A DNA stretch of 23,199 nt, from IMG/VR virus record IMGVR_UViG_3300012936_000181, positions 1-23,199 of that record; one strand, 5' to 3'. The notes beneath the pieces are model-generated. The model had not been told where the DNA came from, did not search any database, and worked only from the letters and a program-made list of their open reading frames with translations. Position numbers and translations under genes: made by a program. The DNA is from a virus. Of the stretch, positions 1 through 8,728 are shown piece by piece. Each line of letters opens with the position of its first letter. Position 1 is the stretch's first letter.

Positions 1-2
1 AG

Positions 3-101
3 TATGAAGAAGTAGACAATGCTTCTATTCGTTCTGTCACAATGACTCGTAAAGATTTTAAACAATTCTATCGAGGTAGAAATGGCAGTATCGTTTACTA
101 A
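3..101 (+). CDS. C-terminal end of a head-tail connector-type protein (partial)
   Basis: The frame starting at base 3 is open from the window edge to TAA at 99-101 and encodes about 32 residues ending RGRNGSIVY. The other two + frames have stops within the first 15 bases. It overlaps the next gene by 20 bp, as is usual in this operon. Position just before the tail-completion genes suggests a head-closure or connector protein, but too little is visible for a family assignment. Confidence 0.55.
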   Translation, partial: YEEVDNASIRSVTMTRKDFKQFYRGRNGSIVY

Positions 102-501
102 TGCTTGGAAAGATAGTTTAAAGGACGGATTAGTTGTTGCTTTAAGGTCTTCTTTTAGCCCCTCTGTTCCAGTATATTTTTCAAAAAAAACTGAAATGAG
201 AGGAAGTCAATTTATCTCTGTAAAAGGAGATTTTTCAAACTCAATAAATAGTATGCAAAATTTAATCGATGTTAATTTTTCTATTACTTTAGACTATTTT
301 ATGCAAGACCATAAAAGAAATGATACAAGTCTAAGAAAGTTTTTTAATCAAGTATCAAAGATAGAAGAAAATGTTTATTCTTTATTAGATATAGAACCCT
401 TGTTTGATGTAGAGATAGAATCTATAAACTTTACTGACGATGAAGAGTTTCAAGGATATAGAAAAGCATCTTTTGATATAAACGTAAACAATGCAAGATA
501 A
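82..501 (+). CDS. Tail completion/terminator-like protein, paralogue 1
   Basis: 139 aa. It lies just before the tail tube gene, where siphoviruses encode tail terminator or HK97 gp10-like completion proteins, and its length fits. It resembles the next gene in order and spacing: an N-terminal amphipathic helix followed by VPVY, then a DY-F/V segment, then NDTS-L with KIEENVY. The two are probably diverged tandem duplicates. The stop overlaps the next start (TAATG). Function is inferred from position and size; no catalytic motif is expected. Confidence 0.65.
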   Translation: MAVSFTNAWKDSLKDGLVVALRSSFSPSVPVYFSKKTEMRGSQFISVKGDFSNSINSMQNLIDVNFSITLDYFMQDHKRNDTSLRKFFNQVSKIEENVYSLLDIEPLFDVEIESINFTDDEEFQGYRKASFDINVNNAR

Positions 502-1001
502 TGGCTTTAACTACACATAACATAGTATACGATAAAATTTTAATACCTCTAAGAGATGCTCTTAGAAATGAGTTTGAGGGTTCTATGCCTGTATATATAG
601 ACAGCAAACATAAAGATATAGGCACAAAGTATTTAAGAATATTTGTAGACTCACAAAGTTTGCAATACAGAAGAGCGAAATCATTTACAAATCTATATAA
701 CGTAGAAATGGATTACGTTCTTAAAACAACAAAAAATGATACATCTGCATTAGATAAGATGTATAGAGATGTCAGTAGAATAGAAACATTGTTATTTCAG
801 AATCCACATAATGGTTATTTTTTTAATCAAATGCCAAGCATAGAACAAAATGCTGATGTGGGAATAGACAATGCTTTAGTCGCTAAAATTACCGTTCCAG
901 TCTTGTATCAAGAAGATTATGAACGATTTGGTAAATTTGTTACATCGGATAACAAATTCTTTGTAACTTCTGCTGGTTCTTTTTATATTGTAAGGAGTTA
1001 A
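501..1001 (+). CDS. Tail completion/terminator-like protein, paralogue 2
   Basis: 166 aa. It shares a pattern with the preceding gene: LRDALRNEFEGSMPVY against LRSSFSPSVPVY, and KNDTSALDKMYRDVSRIE against RNDTSLRKFFNQVSKIE. It has about 25 extra C-terminal residues. Start 501 overlaps the upstream TAA by one base, implying coupling. Probably one paralogue is the tail terminator and the other a head-tail joining protein, but which is which cannot be told from sequence. Confidence 0.65.
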   Translation: MALTTHNIVYDKILIPLRDALRNEFEGSMPVYIDSKHKDIGTKYLRIFVDSQSLQYRRAKSFTNLYNVEMDYVLKTTKNDTSALDKMYRDVSRIETLLFQNPHNGYFFNQMPSIEQNADVGIDNALVAKITVPVLYQEDYERFGKFVTSDNKFFVTSAGSFYIVRS

Positions 1002-1003
1002 TT

Positions 1004-1183
1004 ATGTCTAAAAAATATAAATTAAAAGATAAACTTATGCCAAGAAGACCTAGCTTTTTAGGTTTAGAAACTAGTGATTGGTACGAATTAAATGCTGGTA
1101 ATGAAGTTGAAGTAAAAAAATTGCCAGATTTAGCAAAAAAATATTTAGAAGAAGTAAAAAGTAAAAGTAAAGAGGTAAAGTAA
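1004..1183 (+). CDS. Small basic protein before the tail tube gene
   Basis: 59 aa, starting MSKKYKLKDKLMPRRPSF and ending in a lysine-rich tail. AAGGAG sits 7 bases before ATG 1004. It lies between the tail-completion genes and the tail tube gene with no gaps (next ATG at 1185). No family recognised; the lysine-rich C-terminus looks like a flexible or coiled helix. Confidence 0.7.
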   Translation: MSKKYKLKDKLMPRRPSFLGLETSDWYELNAGNEVEVKKLPDLAKKYLEEVKSKSKEVK

Positions 1184-1184
1184 A

Positions 1185-2237
1185 ATGGCTATTAGTACAA
1201 CTTCAGTATCCCCAAAAGATTTTCAGTTAGCATTTATTAAAGAAGCTACTGCAGGTACAGCAGTAGTAGCATCTATGAATTTGATTAATATAGATTCTAT
1301 CGAAATGCCAACATTGAACCAGCTACAAGTAACAGACGTTAGACACGGAGCAGGTAGAACTTTAAAACAAGTTGATGCGTTTACAACAAATCAGCTTACA
1401 GTAAAAGAGATTTCATTTTCTGGTATTGCAGATAAAGTTGTTTTACCTCTATTGCTAGAAAACATTACACAAGATGTAGAGGGTGGAGACGATTTATATG
1501 AAATTTTAAATAATTACGAACCAGGTGGTATTGCTTTAGGTACAACTGCAGTTAGTGACAACACTAGCACTTTTACCGTAGTTATTGATAATCCTGTTGT
1601 AGTTGGCTCTGGTAGTGATACAGCAAGAAGTATGATTTTTAAAGGTTGTGTTTTAACATCTTTAACAATCAACGCAGATATTGGAGAAGAGTCTGGTAGA
1701 GTTAAAATGTCAGGAACATTTAAATCAGGAAGTATGCCTGACTTAACACCAACCTCGGGAGAAAGCAATTTACCAACTTTTGGAAATACAGCTCATTTTG
1801 ACGACAATTACTTTATGAGTGATTTTTCTACTACAACAGTAGCAGGTGTTTCTGAGTGCGTAATGAAGTCTTTTAGTCTTACGATAGAAAATGATGCTCA
1901 GTTTATGGGTCACGATGCAGACGGAAACTATCAAATTATTCAAAGAGCTTTACCAGAAGTAATTGCAACAGTTGATACAGTAGTTAAATATGACGGAAAA
2001 ACAGCTAACTTAATTAATGCTTTTGATTCCCAATCTTTGGGTGGGGAATCTGGACACGTAGATATTGACTTACAAATGGCTACAGGTACTAATAAAATAG
2101 GTATTGATATTGACCATACAATGATTACTGATGTATCTTTTTCAGAAGAAGAAGCTATGTTCTTATCAGTATCTCAAAAAGCAATAGCTGATGCTACAGG
2201 TGCAAACAAGTTTTTTACAATCAAAGCAACCAACTAA
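1185..2237 (+). CDS. Major tail (tube) protein
   Basis: 350 aa, the largest protein between the completion proteins and the chaperone/tape-measure pair, which is the fixed place of the tail tube subunit in siphoviruses. The sequence is rich in beta-prone Thr/Ser/Val segments. Features typical of tube proteins are the N-terminal AFIKEATAGTAVVA stretch and a central strand-rich SGRVKMSGTF block around residues 165-180. AGAGGTAAA precedes the ATG. Confidence 0.8.
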   Translation: MAISTTSVSPKDFQLAFIKEATAGTAVVASMNLINIDSIEMPTLNQLQVTDVRHGAGRTLKQVDAFTTNQLTVKEISFSGIADKVVLPLLLENITQDVEGGDDLYEILNNYEPGGIALGTTAVSDNTSTFTVVIDNPVVVGSGSDTARSMIFKGCVLTSLTINADIGEESGRVKMSGTFKSGSMPDLTPTSGESNLPTFGNTAHFDDNYFMSDFSTTTVAGVSECVMKSFSLTIENDAQFMGHDADGNYQIIQRALPEVIATVDTVVKYDGKTANLINAFDSQSLGGESGHVDIDLQMATGTNKIGIDIDHTMITDVSFSEEEAMFLSVSQKAIADATGANKFFTIKATN

Positions 2238-2252
2238 TAGAAAGGATATTCT

Positions 2253-2516
2253 ATGTCTAAAAAAATGACGCTTAAGAGTGGTGTAAAGGTCACTCTAAGA
2301 GAAATGTCTGTAGATGAATTTGATAAATGTATGGACAGTATCGAGTTCACAATGCAAGGCGACCAAGCAGTAATCAAAAATCAATTTTCATCAAGCACTA
2401 TGTGGATTAGAGCAGGTGTAGAAAAAGCAGATGATAAGTTTATTAAATCTCTATCTATTGATGATAGAGCAGAACTCCAAATAGCTATACAGGAATACAA
2501 TAGCTTGGGGGAATAG
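2253..2516 (+). CDS. Tail assembly chaperone, gpG-like short product
   Basis: 87 aa, starting MSKKMTLKSGVKVTLREMSVDEFDKC, with AAAGGAT before the ATG. It sits between tail tube and tape measure, the place of lambda gene G and its analogues. These bind the tape measure and tube subunits during tail assembly. The zero frame ends at TAG 2514-2516 immediately after a five-G run, and a long -1 frame opens at exactly that point (see the GT product). Confidence 0.8.
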   Translation: MSKKMTLKSGVKVTLREMSVDEFDKCMDSIEFTMQGDQAVIKNQFSSSTMWIRAGVEKADDKFIKSLSIDDRAELQIAIQEYNSLGE

Positions 2517-2566
2517 AAACCCTCTCACTTGAATTAAATATACTTATAGATGATTGGTGTGAGGGT
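2507..2566 (+). promoter_or_regulatory. Programmed -1 frameshift site with downstream stem-loop
   Basis: Five G (2507-2511) are read in zero frame as TTG GGG GAA TAG. A P-site slip of GGG onto GGG leads into the -1 frame (GGG GGA ATA). The -1 frame has a stop at 2501-2503 and the zero frame one at 2514-2516, so the slip must occur between them. Seven bases downstream of the G run, ACCCTCTCAC (2519-2528) can pair with GTGTGAGGGT (2557-2566) with a single T-T mismatch, a typical stimulator geometry. Confidence 0.75.
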
Positions 2567-2983
2567 TGTCAATATTCACAATTTCCTTATCAAGCAAAGT
2601 TACCTCTAAAGGATAATAACAGCACTTACACCTTTACATCTGTAGATGATGTATGGCACGTTGTTGGATTACTTAAAAAAGAAGTTGTCGAACATAATAA
2701 AAAACACAATAAAAAGTTTGAAATACATCAGAGTATTTTATCTCACGTACCTTTCTTTACTTGCACTAATCATTTTTTAGACAAAGATTTACAAAGAGAC
2801 ATACAAAGATATAACTATTGTATGAAGATGAAAGTACCTCCTTATAAAGGTTCTTACGGAAATCAACCAAAAAAGTGGATTGATAAGTGCAATATTATAG
2901 AAAAGATGTTAAATTATATCCAGAAAAAAGAGTATAACAAATCAATAAAATCAAATGAGCTTAGAAGTAAAAGTAGTATTTAG
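2507..2983 (+). CDS. gpT-like extension of the tail chaperone, reached by -1 frameshift
   Basis: The -1 frame is open from 2504 to TAG 2981-2983, about 158 codons. It has no ATG, GTG or TTG start near its beginning; the first ATG is near 2821. It encodes a soluble domain with IDDWCEGCQYSQFPYQ, then a helical middle (DVWHVVGLLKKEVVEHNKKH) and KMKVPPYKGSYGNQPKKW. Its end overlaps the tape measure start at 2955 by 29 bp. As in lambda GT, fusion to the 87-aa product by ribosomal frameshifting is the only plausible way to express it. The extension is long compared with lambda T. Confidence 0.75.
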   Translation, partial: GGIETLSLELNILIDDWCEGCQYSQFPYQAKLPLKDNNSTYTFTSVDDVWHVVGLLKKEVVEHNKKHNKKFEIHQSILSHVPFFTCTNHFLDKDLQRDIQRYNYCMKMKVPPYKGSYGNQPKKWIDKCNIIEKMLNYIQKKEYNKSIKSNELRSKSSI

Positions 2984-5156
2984 GGCAGAGGGAGCATCAA
3001 ACGTTGTTGCCTCTATACAAAAGTTGCGTGGAGAAGAACAAAAATTATCTACTACAACTGGAGCAACAAAAAAACAATTTGATAAACTTGGAGAAGCGCT
3101 AGATAAAAATACTCAAGCAACTAAAAGACTAGCTAACTCTAATGAAGATGCTACTAAGAAAATGGGATTATTTAGTAGACAATTACGTGGTGTACGTGGT
3201 GGTCTAGCTAAGTTCAGAAGTATTACATTGATTGCAGCATTTGCTGTTAATTTCTTAGATAGAACTCTAGGTGCTTTGACTAGAGCAGCAAAAGAACAGC
3301 AACAAGCAGTAGCTCGTCTAAATCAAACACTAAAATCAACTAACTTTGCAGCAAGAGTAACATCAAAAGAACTACAAGTATTTGCAGCTAGATTACAAAA
3401 ATTAACTGGTATTGGAGATGAAACAATACTTGCTATGCAAGGAATCTTATTAACCTTTACACAGATTAGAGGTAAAGTATTTAAAGATGCTACAAGAGCT
3501 ATTTTAGACGTATCTGAAGCTATGGGTCAAGACTTACAACAAACAGCCATACAGGTTGGTAAAGCGTTAAATGACCCTATATTAGGGGTATCAGCTTTAA
3601 GTAGAGTTGGTATTCAGTTTACCAATGTGCAAAAAGAACAAATTAAACAATTTGCACGTGGTGGAGAAATGGCTAAAGCACAAGCAATTATTTTAAAAGA
3701 ATTACAAGTACAATTTGGTGGAACTGCTGCTAATTTAGATAGCACTACTTTTCAAGTACGAAGATTACAATCTGCGTTTAGCGACTTTTTAGAAACTGGT
3801 GGTGGTAAACTTAGACCGTTTGTAGAAACAATAGCTAAAGGATTAGCAAATCTATTTGAAAATATGAACACTCCTCCAGATGCTGCTTTCCAACAGTTTT
3901 TAAATGCTGCAGATGACGACTTAAAAGGATTTTTGCAAACCAATCAAATGACAACAGAGCAAATAGAGTTTTTGCAAGACCAGTTAAAACTACCAACATT
4001 TAGTTTATTAGACTTACAAGATGCTGAAGAGTTTAACAAAATAATGTTTGCTATGAGGTCTAGGATTTCTGAATTAAGAACTGGTATTGACCCAACAGAT
4101 GCAGCTCTTAATATAATTTCAGCATCTTTTGTTAATAGCAGACAAAGCGTTGCAGATTACATAGATAATATTAACGAAAGCTCTCAATCAATGAAAATTA
4201 ATGCCACAAATGTAATGGCATTAGCAGAGCGTGTTGATAAATTAGCTGGAACAGGAGCTAGTCTTGATGACCAATTTTTAATGTTTGCTGGTGGTGGATT
4301 AAAAGAAATGGTTTCAGGATTAAATTTAGGAACGCAAGAAGCATTTAATTTAGCTAAAGGATACAGCATATTAGATAAAGTATTTGCAGACGGAAAAATT
4401 ACAGTCGGTGGTAATAAAGATGAGATGTTAAAACTGCAAGAAGCATTTCAAAAATTTCCAGCATTTATAGAAGAAAATGGAGAAGAATTTAGTGCATATA
4501 ATCATTTTATTAGACAAATAGTAAACGGTCAAGTAGAATTTGTAGATGAAAATGGAAATTTAGCTAATTCTTTAATGGTTTTATTACCTATTTTACAATC
4601 CATAGCAGCAGGTTTTGGTAATGCAGAAACATCTTCTAAAGGATTTGGAGAAAAGGTAAAAGAATTAAAATCATTTTTAAAAGAAAACGACGCACAATTT
4701 GATAAGACTTTAGCTAATTTACAAACCTTTGCTAAAGGCAATAAATCATTAACAATTACATTGTTAAAAATGAGAAAAGCGTTAGCTATAGGTAATATGA
4801 TTTTAGCATTTACTGAAATGTCTACTAAAGGATTTAAAGGATTCTTATTAGGTTTATCTATACTAGCTAAAGGTTTAGCACAGATAGGTCAGTTTGATGC
4901 AGCTATTTCATCTGCAAAATCTGCTGCTTTAGGTGCAGACTTTGTAGCAGATAAACCACAGTTTATTAAAGTTGGAGATAATCCACAGATGCGTGAACGA
5001 GTAACTGTGACCCCTATAGGTTCTCCTAATGTCAGAGGTGGTGGAGCTTCAGAAGTAGTTGTAAATCTAAATGGAAATATATTAGGTACAGAAGAATTTG
5101 TAAGAGATACTCTTATACCACAACTTGAAGATAGCTTAGGAAGAAATCTTGCATAA
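2955..5156 (+). CDS. Tail tape measure protein
   Basis: 733 aa, which at about 1.5 angstrom per residue corresponds to a tail of at most about 110 nm. A charged, coiled-coil-prone N-terminus comes first, then a hydrophobic stretch near residues 90-101 (ITLIAAFAVNF). Next comes the block common to tape measures: an AILDVSEAMGQDLQ helix followed by GKALNDPILGVSALSRVGIQFT (roughly residues 182-222). A second hydrophobic region lies near the C-terminus (GFLLGLSILAKGLAQ), and the last residues end SLGRNLA. The position after the chaperone pair is diagnostic. The stop overlaps the next start. Confidence 0.9.
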   Translation: MSLEVKVVFRAEGASNVVASIQKLRGEEQKLSTTTGATKKQFDKLGEALDKNTQATKRLANSNEDATKKMGLFSRQLRGVRGGLAKFRSITLIAAFAVNFLDRTLGALTRAAKEQQQAVARLNQTLKSTNFAARVTSKELQVFAARLQKLTGIGDETILAMQGILLTFTQIRGKVFKDATRAILDVSEAMGQDLQQTAIQVGKALNDPILGVSALSRVGIQFTNVQKEQIKQFARGGEMAKAQAIILKELQVQFGGTAANLDSTTFQVRRLQSAFSDFLETGGGKLRPFVETIAKGLANLFENMNTPPDAAFQQFLNAADDDLKGFLQTNQMTTEQIEFLQDQLKLPTFSLLDLQDAEEFNKIMFAMRSRISELRTGIDPTDAALNIISASFVNSRQSVADYIDNINESSQSMKINATNVMALAERVDKLAGTGASLDDQFLMFAGGGLKEMVSGLNLGTQEAFNLAKGYSILDKVFADGKITVGGNKDEMLKLQEAFQKFPAFIEENGEEFSAYNHFIRQIVNGQVEFVDENGNLANSLMVLLPILQSIAAGFGNAETSSKGFGEKVKELKSFLKENDAQFDKTLANLQTFAKGNKSLTITLLKMRKALAIGNMILAFTEMSTKGFKGFLLGLSILAKGLAQIGQFDAAISSAKSAALGADFVADKPQFIKVGDNPQMRERVTVTPIGSPNVRGGGASEVVVNLNGNILGTEEFVRDTLIPQLEDSLGRNLA

Positions 5157-7792
5157 TGGCATTAACATTAACACAAGATTATAAAGATGCTCTTGGAACA
5201 AGTTTTCAAGAAAATTGGCTTTTTGAAATAAGAAACAATACATATAGTAGTGGTAGCGCAACCACAGAATATATAAGATTAGGTACTGTAGAAAGTGGTT
5301 CTGGAAATTCTAAATACAATGCCTACATTACAAATCAACCAACGCTAAGAGAAAGTATTGACCTAGAAAAAGGTAGTGGTAAAGTTGGTAATTTATCTAT
5401 TAACTGCGTCAATCAACCTTTATCTAATCATAGCAATACAAAACTATCTGAAGAAATATTAGGTGGTACAAGATATTATTTGAATCATCAAGTTATTGTT
5501 TATTCTTCTGTAGGAGGATATAATCTCAAGATATTTACAGGCAGATTAAAAGATGTAACTATAAATGATAATCACGAAGTTACGTTGCAAATAGCTTCTG
5601 CAACACCTATAGATTTTATACAAGTACCAGACAAACAATCTAATGCTGGTAATTATTTTCCGATTGCTTATGGTAATTATAAACAAGCTCCAGAATCTAC
5701 TGTAGATACTCCAGCTTTTATAGACAGCGATACAGATACATTATTATTTCCTGTTGCAGTAGATAGTGTAAAAGGAGAAGTAGGATATAATTGTTTATTT
5801 CACGCAGACAGCACAACGACTTTTGATAGTGCAGTAGACAGCAATAAAGACTTAGACGGAATAGGTAATCAACAAATGTTAGCTAGTGCTAATGATAATA
5901 CATTTCAAATAATAAATGGTACTTCTTCTACAGTATTTAATACAGGAGATATTGTACAAATAGATAATGAAAAAATGTTAGTTACTAATAGCGTTTTAAT
6001 ACCCTCTACTTTTGAAGAAGTAACTGTTGTTAGAGGATTTGCTGGTACTACAATAGAGTTCCACGCAGACGGAAGTAGTATTTTTAATATAACGATAGCA
6101 AGTGGAGATTCTAAGCTACATTATCCTGTTGCTGACACATTTAGAAACGCTGACGATTATCCTTTATTTGCACCTTTAAATGCTTCTTCTGGTTTAGTAG
6201 ACAATATATATGAAACACAAAATGCTAGTGGAGATTTAATAGCAGACAACGATAGAAAAGTTACAAGAACTGCATTAGATTTAGAAAGAAGATATAAGTA
6301 TAGACCTAAAATAGATGATGTAATAATTAATACAAAATCATTTGTTACATCAGGATTTAGCTCTGATATAACCTCTAGTATAACAGAAGATTCTACCAAT
6401 AATAGAGATAAAGCAGTAGATACAAGCACTTCTACTTTTGCACAATTTAGTCATAGCGTTGCTTATGGTAGTGGAGTAGGTAATAATAATGTAGATGTAA
6501 GAGATATTTTTAATTTAGTATTTAATAATACAAAAGAAGACCATAAAGTTACCGAGTATAAACTTACAGTAATTTACGATGTTGCTTCTTATAGTGACGG
6601 ACTAGGAAACTCTGATTCACAAACAGCATACGAAGTTCAATTAGAAGCTACTGCTAAATACGGAGACGGTCAGACAGCAAAAGATACGGATATTAGTTTT
6701 GACTCTAACACAACCAACAGAACAAAAACATTTGATTTTTTAAACTCTTCTGATTTTAGTAATGCAGACGGAAATCCTCCTAGTGAAATTAAATTAGCTT
6801 TTGAGTTTTTTGCTGACAATGGACAGCAGGGAGAGTCTTGTAGTTCAATAGTAAAAATTAAAGATATATTTTTTACAATTAGAGCAAAAATAAGTCCAGA
6901 GACCGATTCTGACGTAAATCCATTAGAACACGAATCTGCTGTAAAAGCAGTAAAGAAATTGTATTCTGGTGGAGTAGGAGCATTAAAAAGTTTTGGTACG
7001 GGAGTTGTGGAAAATATTGTTGATATGCACAGAGACATATTATCAAGACACGCTGGAATATCAAGTAGTGCTAATGACGTAATAGTAAATACAGGAACTT
7101 ATGCTAATTTAGTAACTGCTAGGTCAAGTTGGAAAGTAGCATATTGGCTTGATAAACCAACAGACATTTCTAGGATATTAGAAAAAGCTCAATATGAGGG
7201 AGGATTTATATTTAGATTTAGAACGTCTGATGAAACTCCACAATATATTTATATACCTGACGGAACAATATCAGCAGACCATATAATAGATTTAAATGAT
7301 ATAAGTAGTTACAATGTAAAGGTAACGCCAATGGATAAATTAATAACAAAGCGTGTTATTAAATACAAGCGTAATCCAATAAACAATCAACACATAAAAG
7401 AACAAACATCAGAAGATACAACTAATAGCGTCAGAACTAATTACAATGTACAGACCAATGAAAATATACAGCAAGATAAGTTAGATATTTTAATATCTGG
7501 TATTGGCGCAGAAGATACAGGAACAGGCAATCGTAATGACGGCTTTGCAAACTATTATCAAGAAATAAACGGAGAGCCAAAATATATAGTAAATGTAGAA
7601 ATCAATGAAACAACAAGCTCAGGAGTTAGTGACTATTTTTATGGTATGGAAGTTGGAGACTTTGCAAAGTTTGGAAGTACAGTTTTAAATACAATGCCAA
7701 AGTTTGGTAATTTAACAACAAGTACAATTTTTATAGTAACAGGTATAACAAGAGGCGTTGGTTCTTTAAAAGTAACTTTGAGACAAGTTTAA
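5156..7792 (+). CDS. Large tail-tip/hub protein
   Basis: 878 aa, the largest protein here, directly after the tape measure and coupled to it (TAATG). The N-terminal ~150 residues (NWLFEIRNN, then IFTGRLKDVTINDNHEVTLQ) resemble a distal-tail or baseplate-hub beta domain. Around residues 265-310, GDIVQIDNEKMLVT is followed by VVRGFAGTTIEFHADG, a repeat-like block I recognise from tail-tip proteins of marine phages. The C-terminus (IVTGITRGVGSLKVTLRQV) is typical of a domain that closes the tip. A host-recognition role is plausible but not shown. Confidence 0.65.
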   Translation: MALTLTQDYKDALGTSFQENWLFEIRNNTYSSGSATTEYIRLGTVESGSGNSKYNAYITNQPTLRESIDLEKGSGKVGNLSINCVNQPLSNHSNTKLSEEILGGTRYYLNHQVIVYSSVGGYNLKIFTGRLKDVTINDNHEVTLQIASATPIDFIQVPDKQSNAGNYFPIAYGNYKQAPESTVDTPAFIDSDTDTLLFPVAVDSVKGEVGYNCLFHADSTTTFDSAVDSNKDLDGIGNQQMLASANDNTFQIINGTSSTVFNTGDIVQIDNEKMLVTNSVLIPSTFEEVTVVRGFAGTTIEFHADGSSIFNITIASGDSKLHYPVADTFRNADDYPLFAPLNASSGLVDNIYETQNASGDLIADNDRKVTRTALDLERRYKYRPKIDDVIINTKSFVTSGFSSDITSSITEDSTNNRDKAVDTSTSTFAQFSHSVAYGSGVGNNNVDVRDIFNLVFNNTKEDHKVTEYKLTVIYDVASYSDGLGNSDSQTAYEVQLEATAKYGDGQTAKDTDISFDSNTTNRTKTFDFLNSSDFSNADGNPPSEIKLAFEFFADNGQQGESCSSIVKIKDIFFTIRAKISPETDSDVNPLEHESAVKAVKKLYSGGVGALKSFGTGVVENIVDMHRDILSRHAGISSSANDVIVNTGTYANLVTARSSWKVAYWLDKPTDISRILEKAQYEGGFIFRFRTSDETPQYIYIPDGTISADHIIDLNDISSYNVKVTPMDKLITKRVIKYKRNPINNQHIKEQTSEDTTNSVRTNYNVQTNENIQQDKLDILISGIGAEDTGTGNRNDGFANYYQEINGEPKYIVNVEINETTSSGVSDYFYGMEVGDFAKFGSTVLNTMPKFGNLTTSTIFIVTGITRGVGSLKVTLRQV

Positions 7793-7810
7793 AAAATATT
7801 AAATTAAATT

Positions 7811-8227
7811 ATGGCAATAGCATCAGTACATTTCGCAACATCGTCAAACGGGTCAAATAAAAGTTCATTTAGCCCTGACCAAAATCCACAAATTAATGCT
7901 GACACAGATACAATATATGACGGCATTACTTTAAGAAAGACTTTAGGTGGTAAATCATTTGCCGTTGCTAATCATCAAACAAAAAGAAGAAGAAGAAAGT
8001 TTGTATATGAAAATATTTCAAGCGCTAACAAAACAAAGTTAGAAAATCTGTTTAATCAAGTTAAAGGAAGACTTACTAGTTTTTACTATAGTGAAGACAA
8101 TTTTAATAATAATGGTGCAGATTCTAGTAAAAATTTTGAAGTAAGATTCGTAAAAGACGTTTTACCTGTATCGGAAACAGCTTACAATGTGTTTAGTGTT
8201 GAAATTGAAATTGAAGAGCAAATTTAG
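7811..8227 (+). CDS. Small minor tail protein, last gene of the tail operon
   Basis: 138 aa, 18 bp after the hub gene. It has a basic turn QTKRRRRKFVYENIS near residues 55-70, followed by NKTKLENLFNQVKGRLTSFYY, the pattern of small distal-tail proteins in which strands alternate with one helix. The C-terminus is acidic (EIEIEEQI). No clear Shine-Dalgarno site is visible (AATATTAAATTAAATT before ATG), so translation may be coupled to the hub gene. It is the final + strand gene before the convergent gap. Confidence 0.6.
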   Translation: MAIASVHFATSSNGSNKSSFSPDQNPQINADTDTIYDGITLRKTLGGKSFAVANHQTKRRRRKFVYENISSANKTKLENLFNQVKGRLTSFYYSEDNFNNNGADSSKNFEVRFVKDVLPVSETAYNVFSVEIEIEEQI

Positions 8228-8313
8228 AAAATTTTTCTTCTTAAAATGCCTCTCTAAGGCGATAACTTATCTATCGGTAGCATATCATAAGCAAAGACGT
8301 ACACATTGGCGAC

Positions 8314-8360
8314 AACGCATAAAATAGTGCGTTATTCGTGATTTTTAATATTTTATAAGA
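8314..8360 (+). terminator. Possible terminator of the tail operon
   Basis: AACGCA-TAAAATAG-TGCGTT forms a 6-bp stem, followed after ATTCGTGA by TTTTTAATATTTT. The spacing between stem and T tract is longer than in a canonical intrinsic terminator, so this is only a candidate. Confidence 0.4.
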
Positions 8361-8366
8361 ATTTTA

Positions 8367-8465
8367 TGGGGTAGTGAGTAGCCAACCCTGTATTTACACA
8401 AACTTTTATTAACAAGAGAGTAAGCTCCTATATTTAATTGTTTATATTTATACCAAACTACCCCA
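8367..8465. repeat. 9-bp inverted repeat enclosing 81 bp in the convergent gap
   Basis: TGGGGTAGT (8367-8375) and ACTACCCCA (8457-8465) are perfect inverted copies. The second arm lies just before the stop of the SSB-like gene. A closing stem of this kind could bracket a structured 3' end of either transcript. It does not fold as a tRNA. Confidence 0.5.
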
Positions 8466-8470
8466 ATGAG

Positions 8471-8728
8471 CTAAAATGGTAATTCTTCTTCTTTTAGATT
8501 TTCTTCTTCTTTTTCTTCTTCTTTATCTTTTGGAATTTGGAACTTGCAGCCAAAATACTTTTCGCCACTTGATTTGCTTTCATTTACCCAGCAGGATATA
8601 TTATATACAGTTCCGTCTATTTTGCAATCTCCCGTATAATCTGGTTGATTCTCTTTTGTTTTATTTTTATTTTTAAAGATTGCGCCCTGCAATTCCTTGC
8701 GTTCAAACTTCTTTTTTGTTTCAGACAT
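8471..8728 (-). CDS. Small SSB-like protein with an acidic ELPF tail
   Basis: 85 aa. A lysine-rich N-terminus leads into a compact strand-rich core (ELQGAIFKNKNKTKENQPDY, then DCKIDGTVYNISCWVNESKS and YFGCKFQIP). This is followed by a run of Glu/Lys ending EEELPF. That tail resembles the DDDIPF tip of bacterial SSB, which docks replication and repair proteins. The core length is short for a classic SSB but fits small phage ssDNA-binding-type proteins. GGAG sits 9 bases before the ATG. It overlaps the upstream gene by 8 bp. The ssDNA-binding role is inferred. Confidence 0.55.
   Translation of the reverse strand: MSETKKKFERKELQGAIFKNKNKTKENQPDYTGDCKIDGTVYNISCWVNESKSSGEKYFGCKFQIPKDKEEEKEEENLKEEELPF

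Larger units (their letters stand above)
8228..8470. other. Convergent intergenic region with hairpins, no gene
   Basis: 243 bp between the + tail operon and the - early operon. It holds a small hairpin GCCT-CTCTA-AGGC near 8250, an AACGCA/TGCGTT hairpin near 8315-8335 followed by a T-rich stretch, and a long-range 9-bp inverted repeat at 8367-8375 and 8457-8465. No ORF of useful length is present. It must hold the ends of both transcripts. Confidence 0.6.

Noticed and set aside
8367-8465. A tRNA gene, because of the 7-bp GGGGTAG/CTACCCC ends
   Set aside because: No T-arm with TTC in the right place, no anticodon stem and about 97 nt long; neither strand folds as a tRNA.
8476-8676. + strand leucine/phenylalanine-rich ORF opposite the SSB-like gene
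   Set aside because: Typical reverse reading of a Glu/Lys-rich gene, with no ribosome site.
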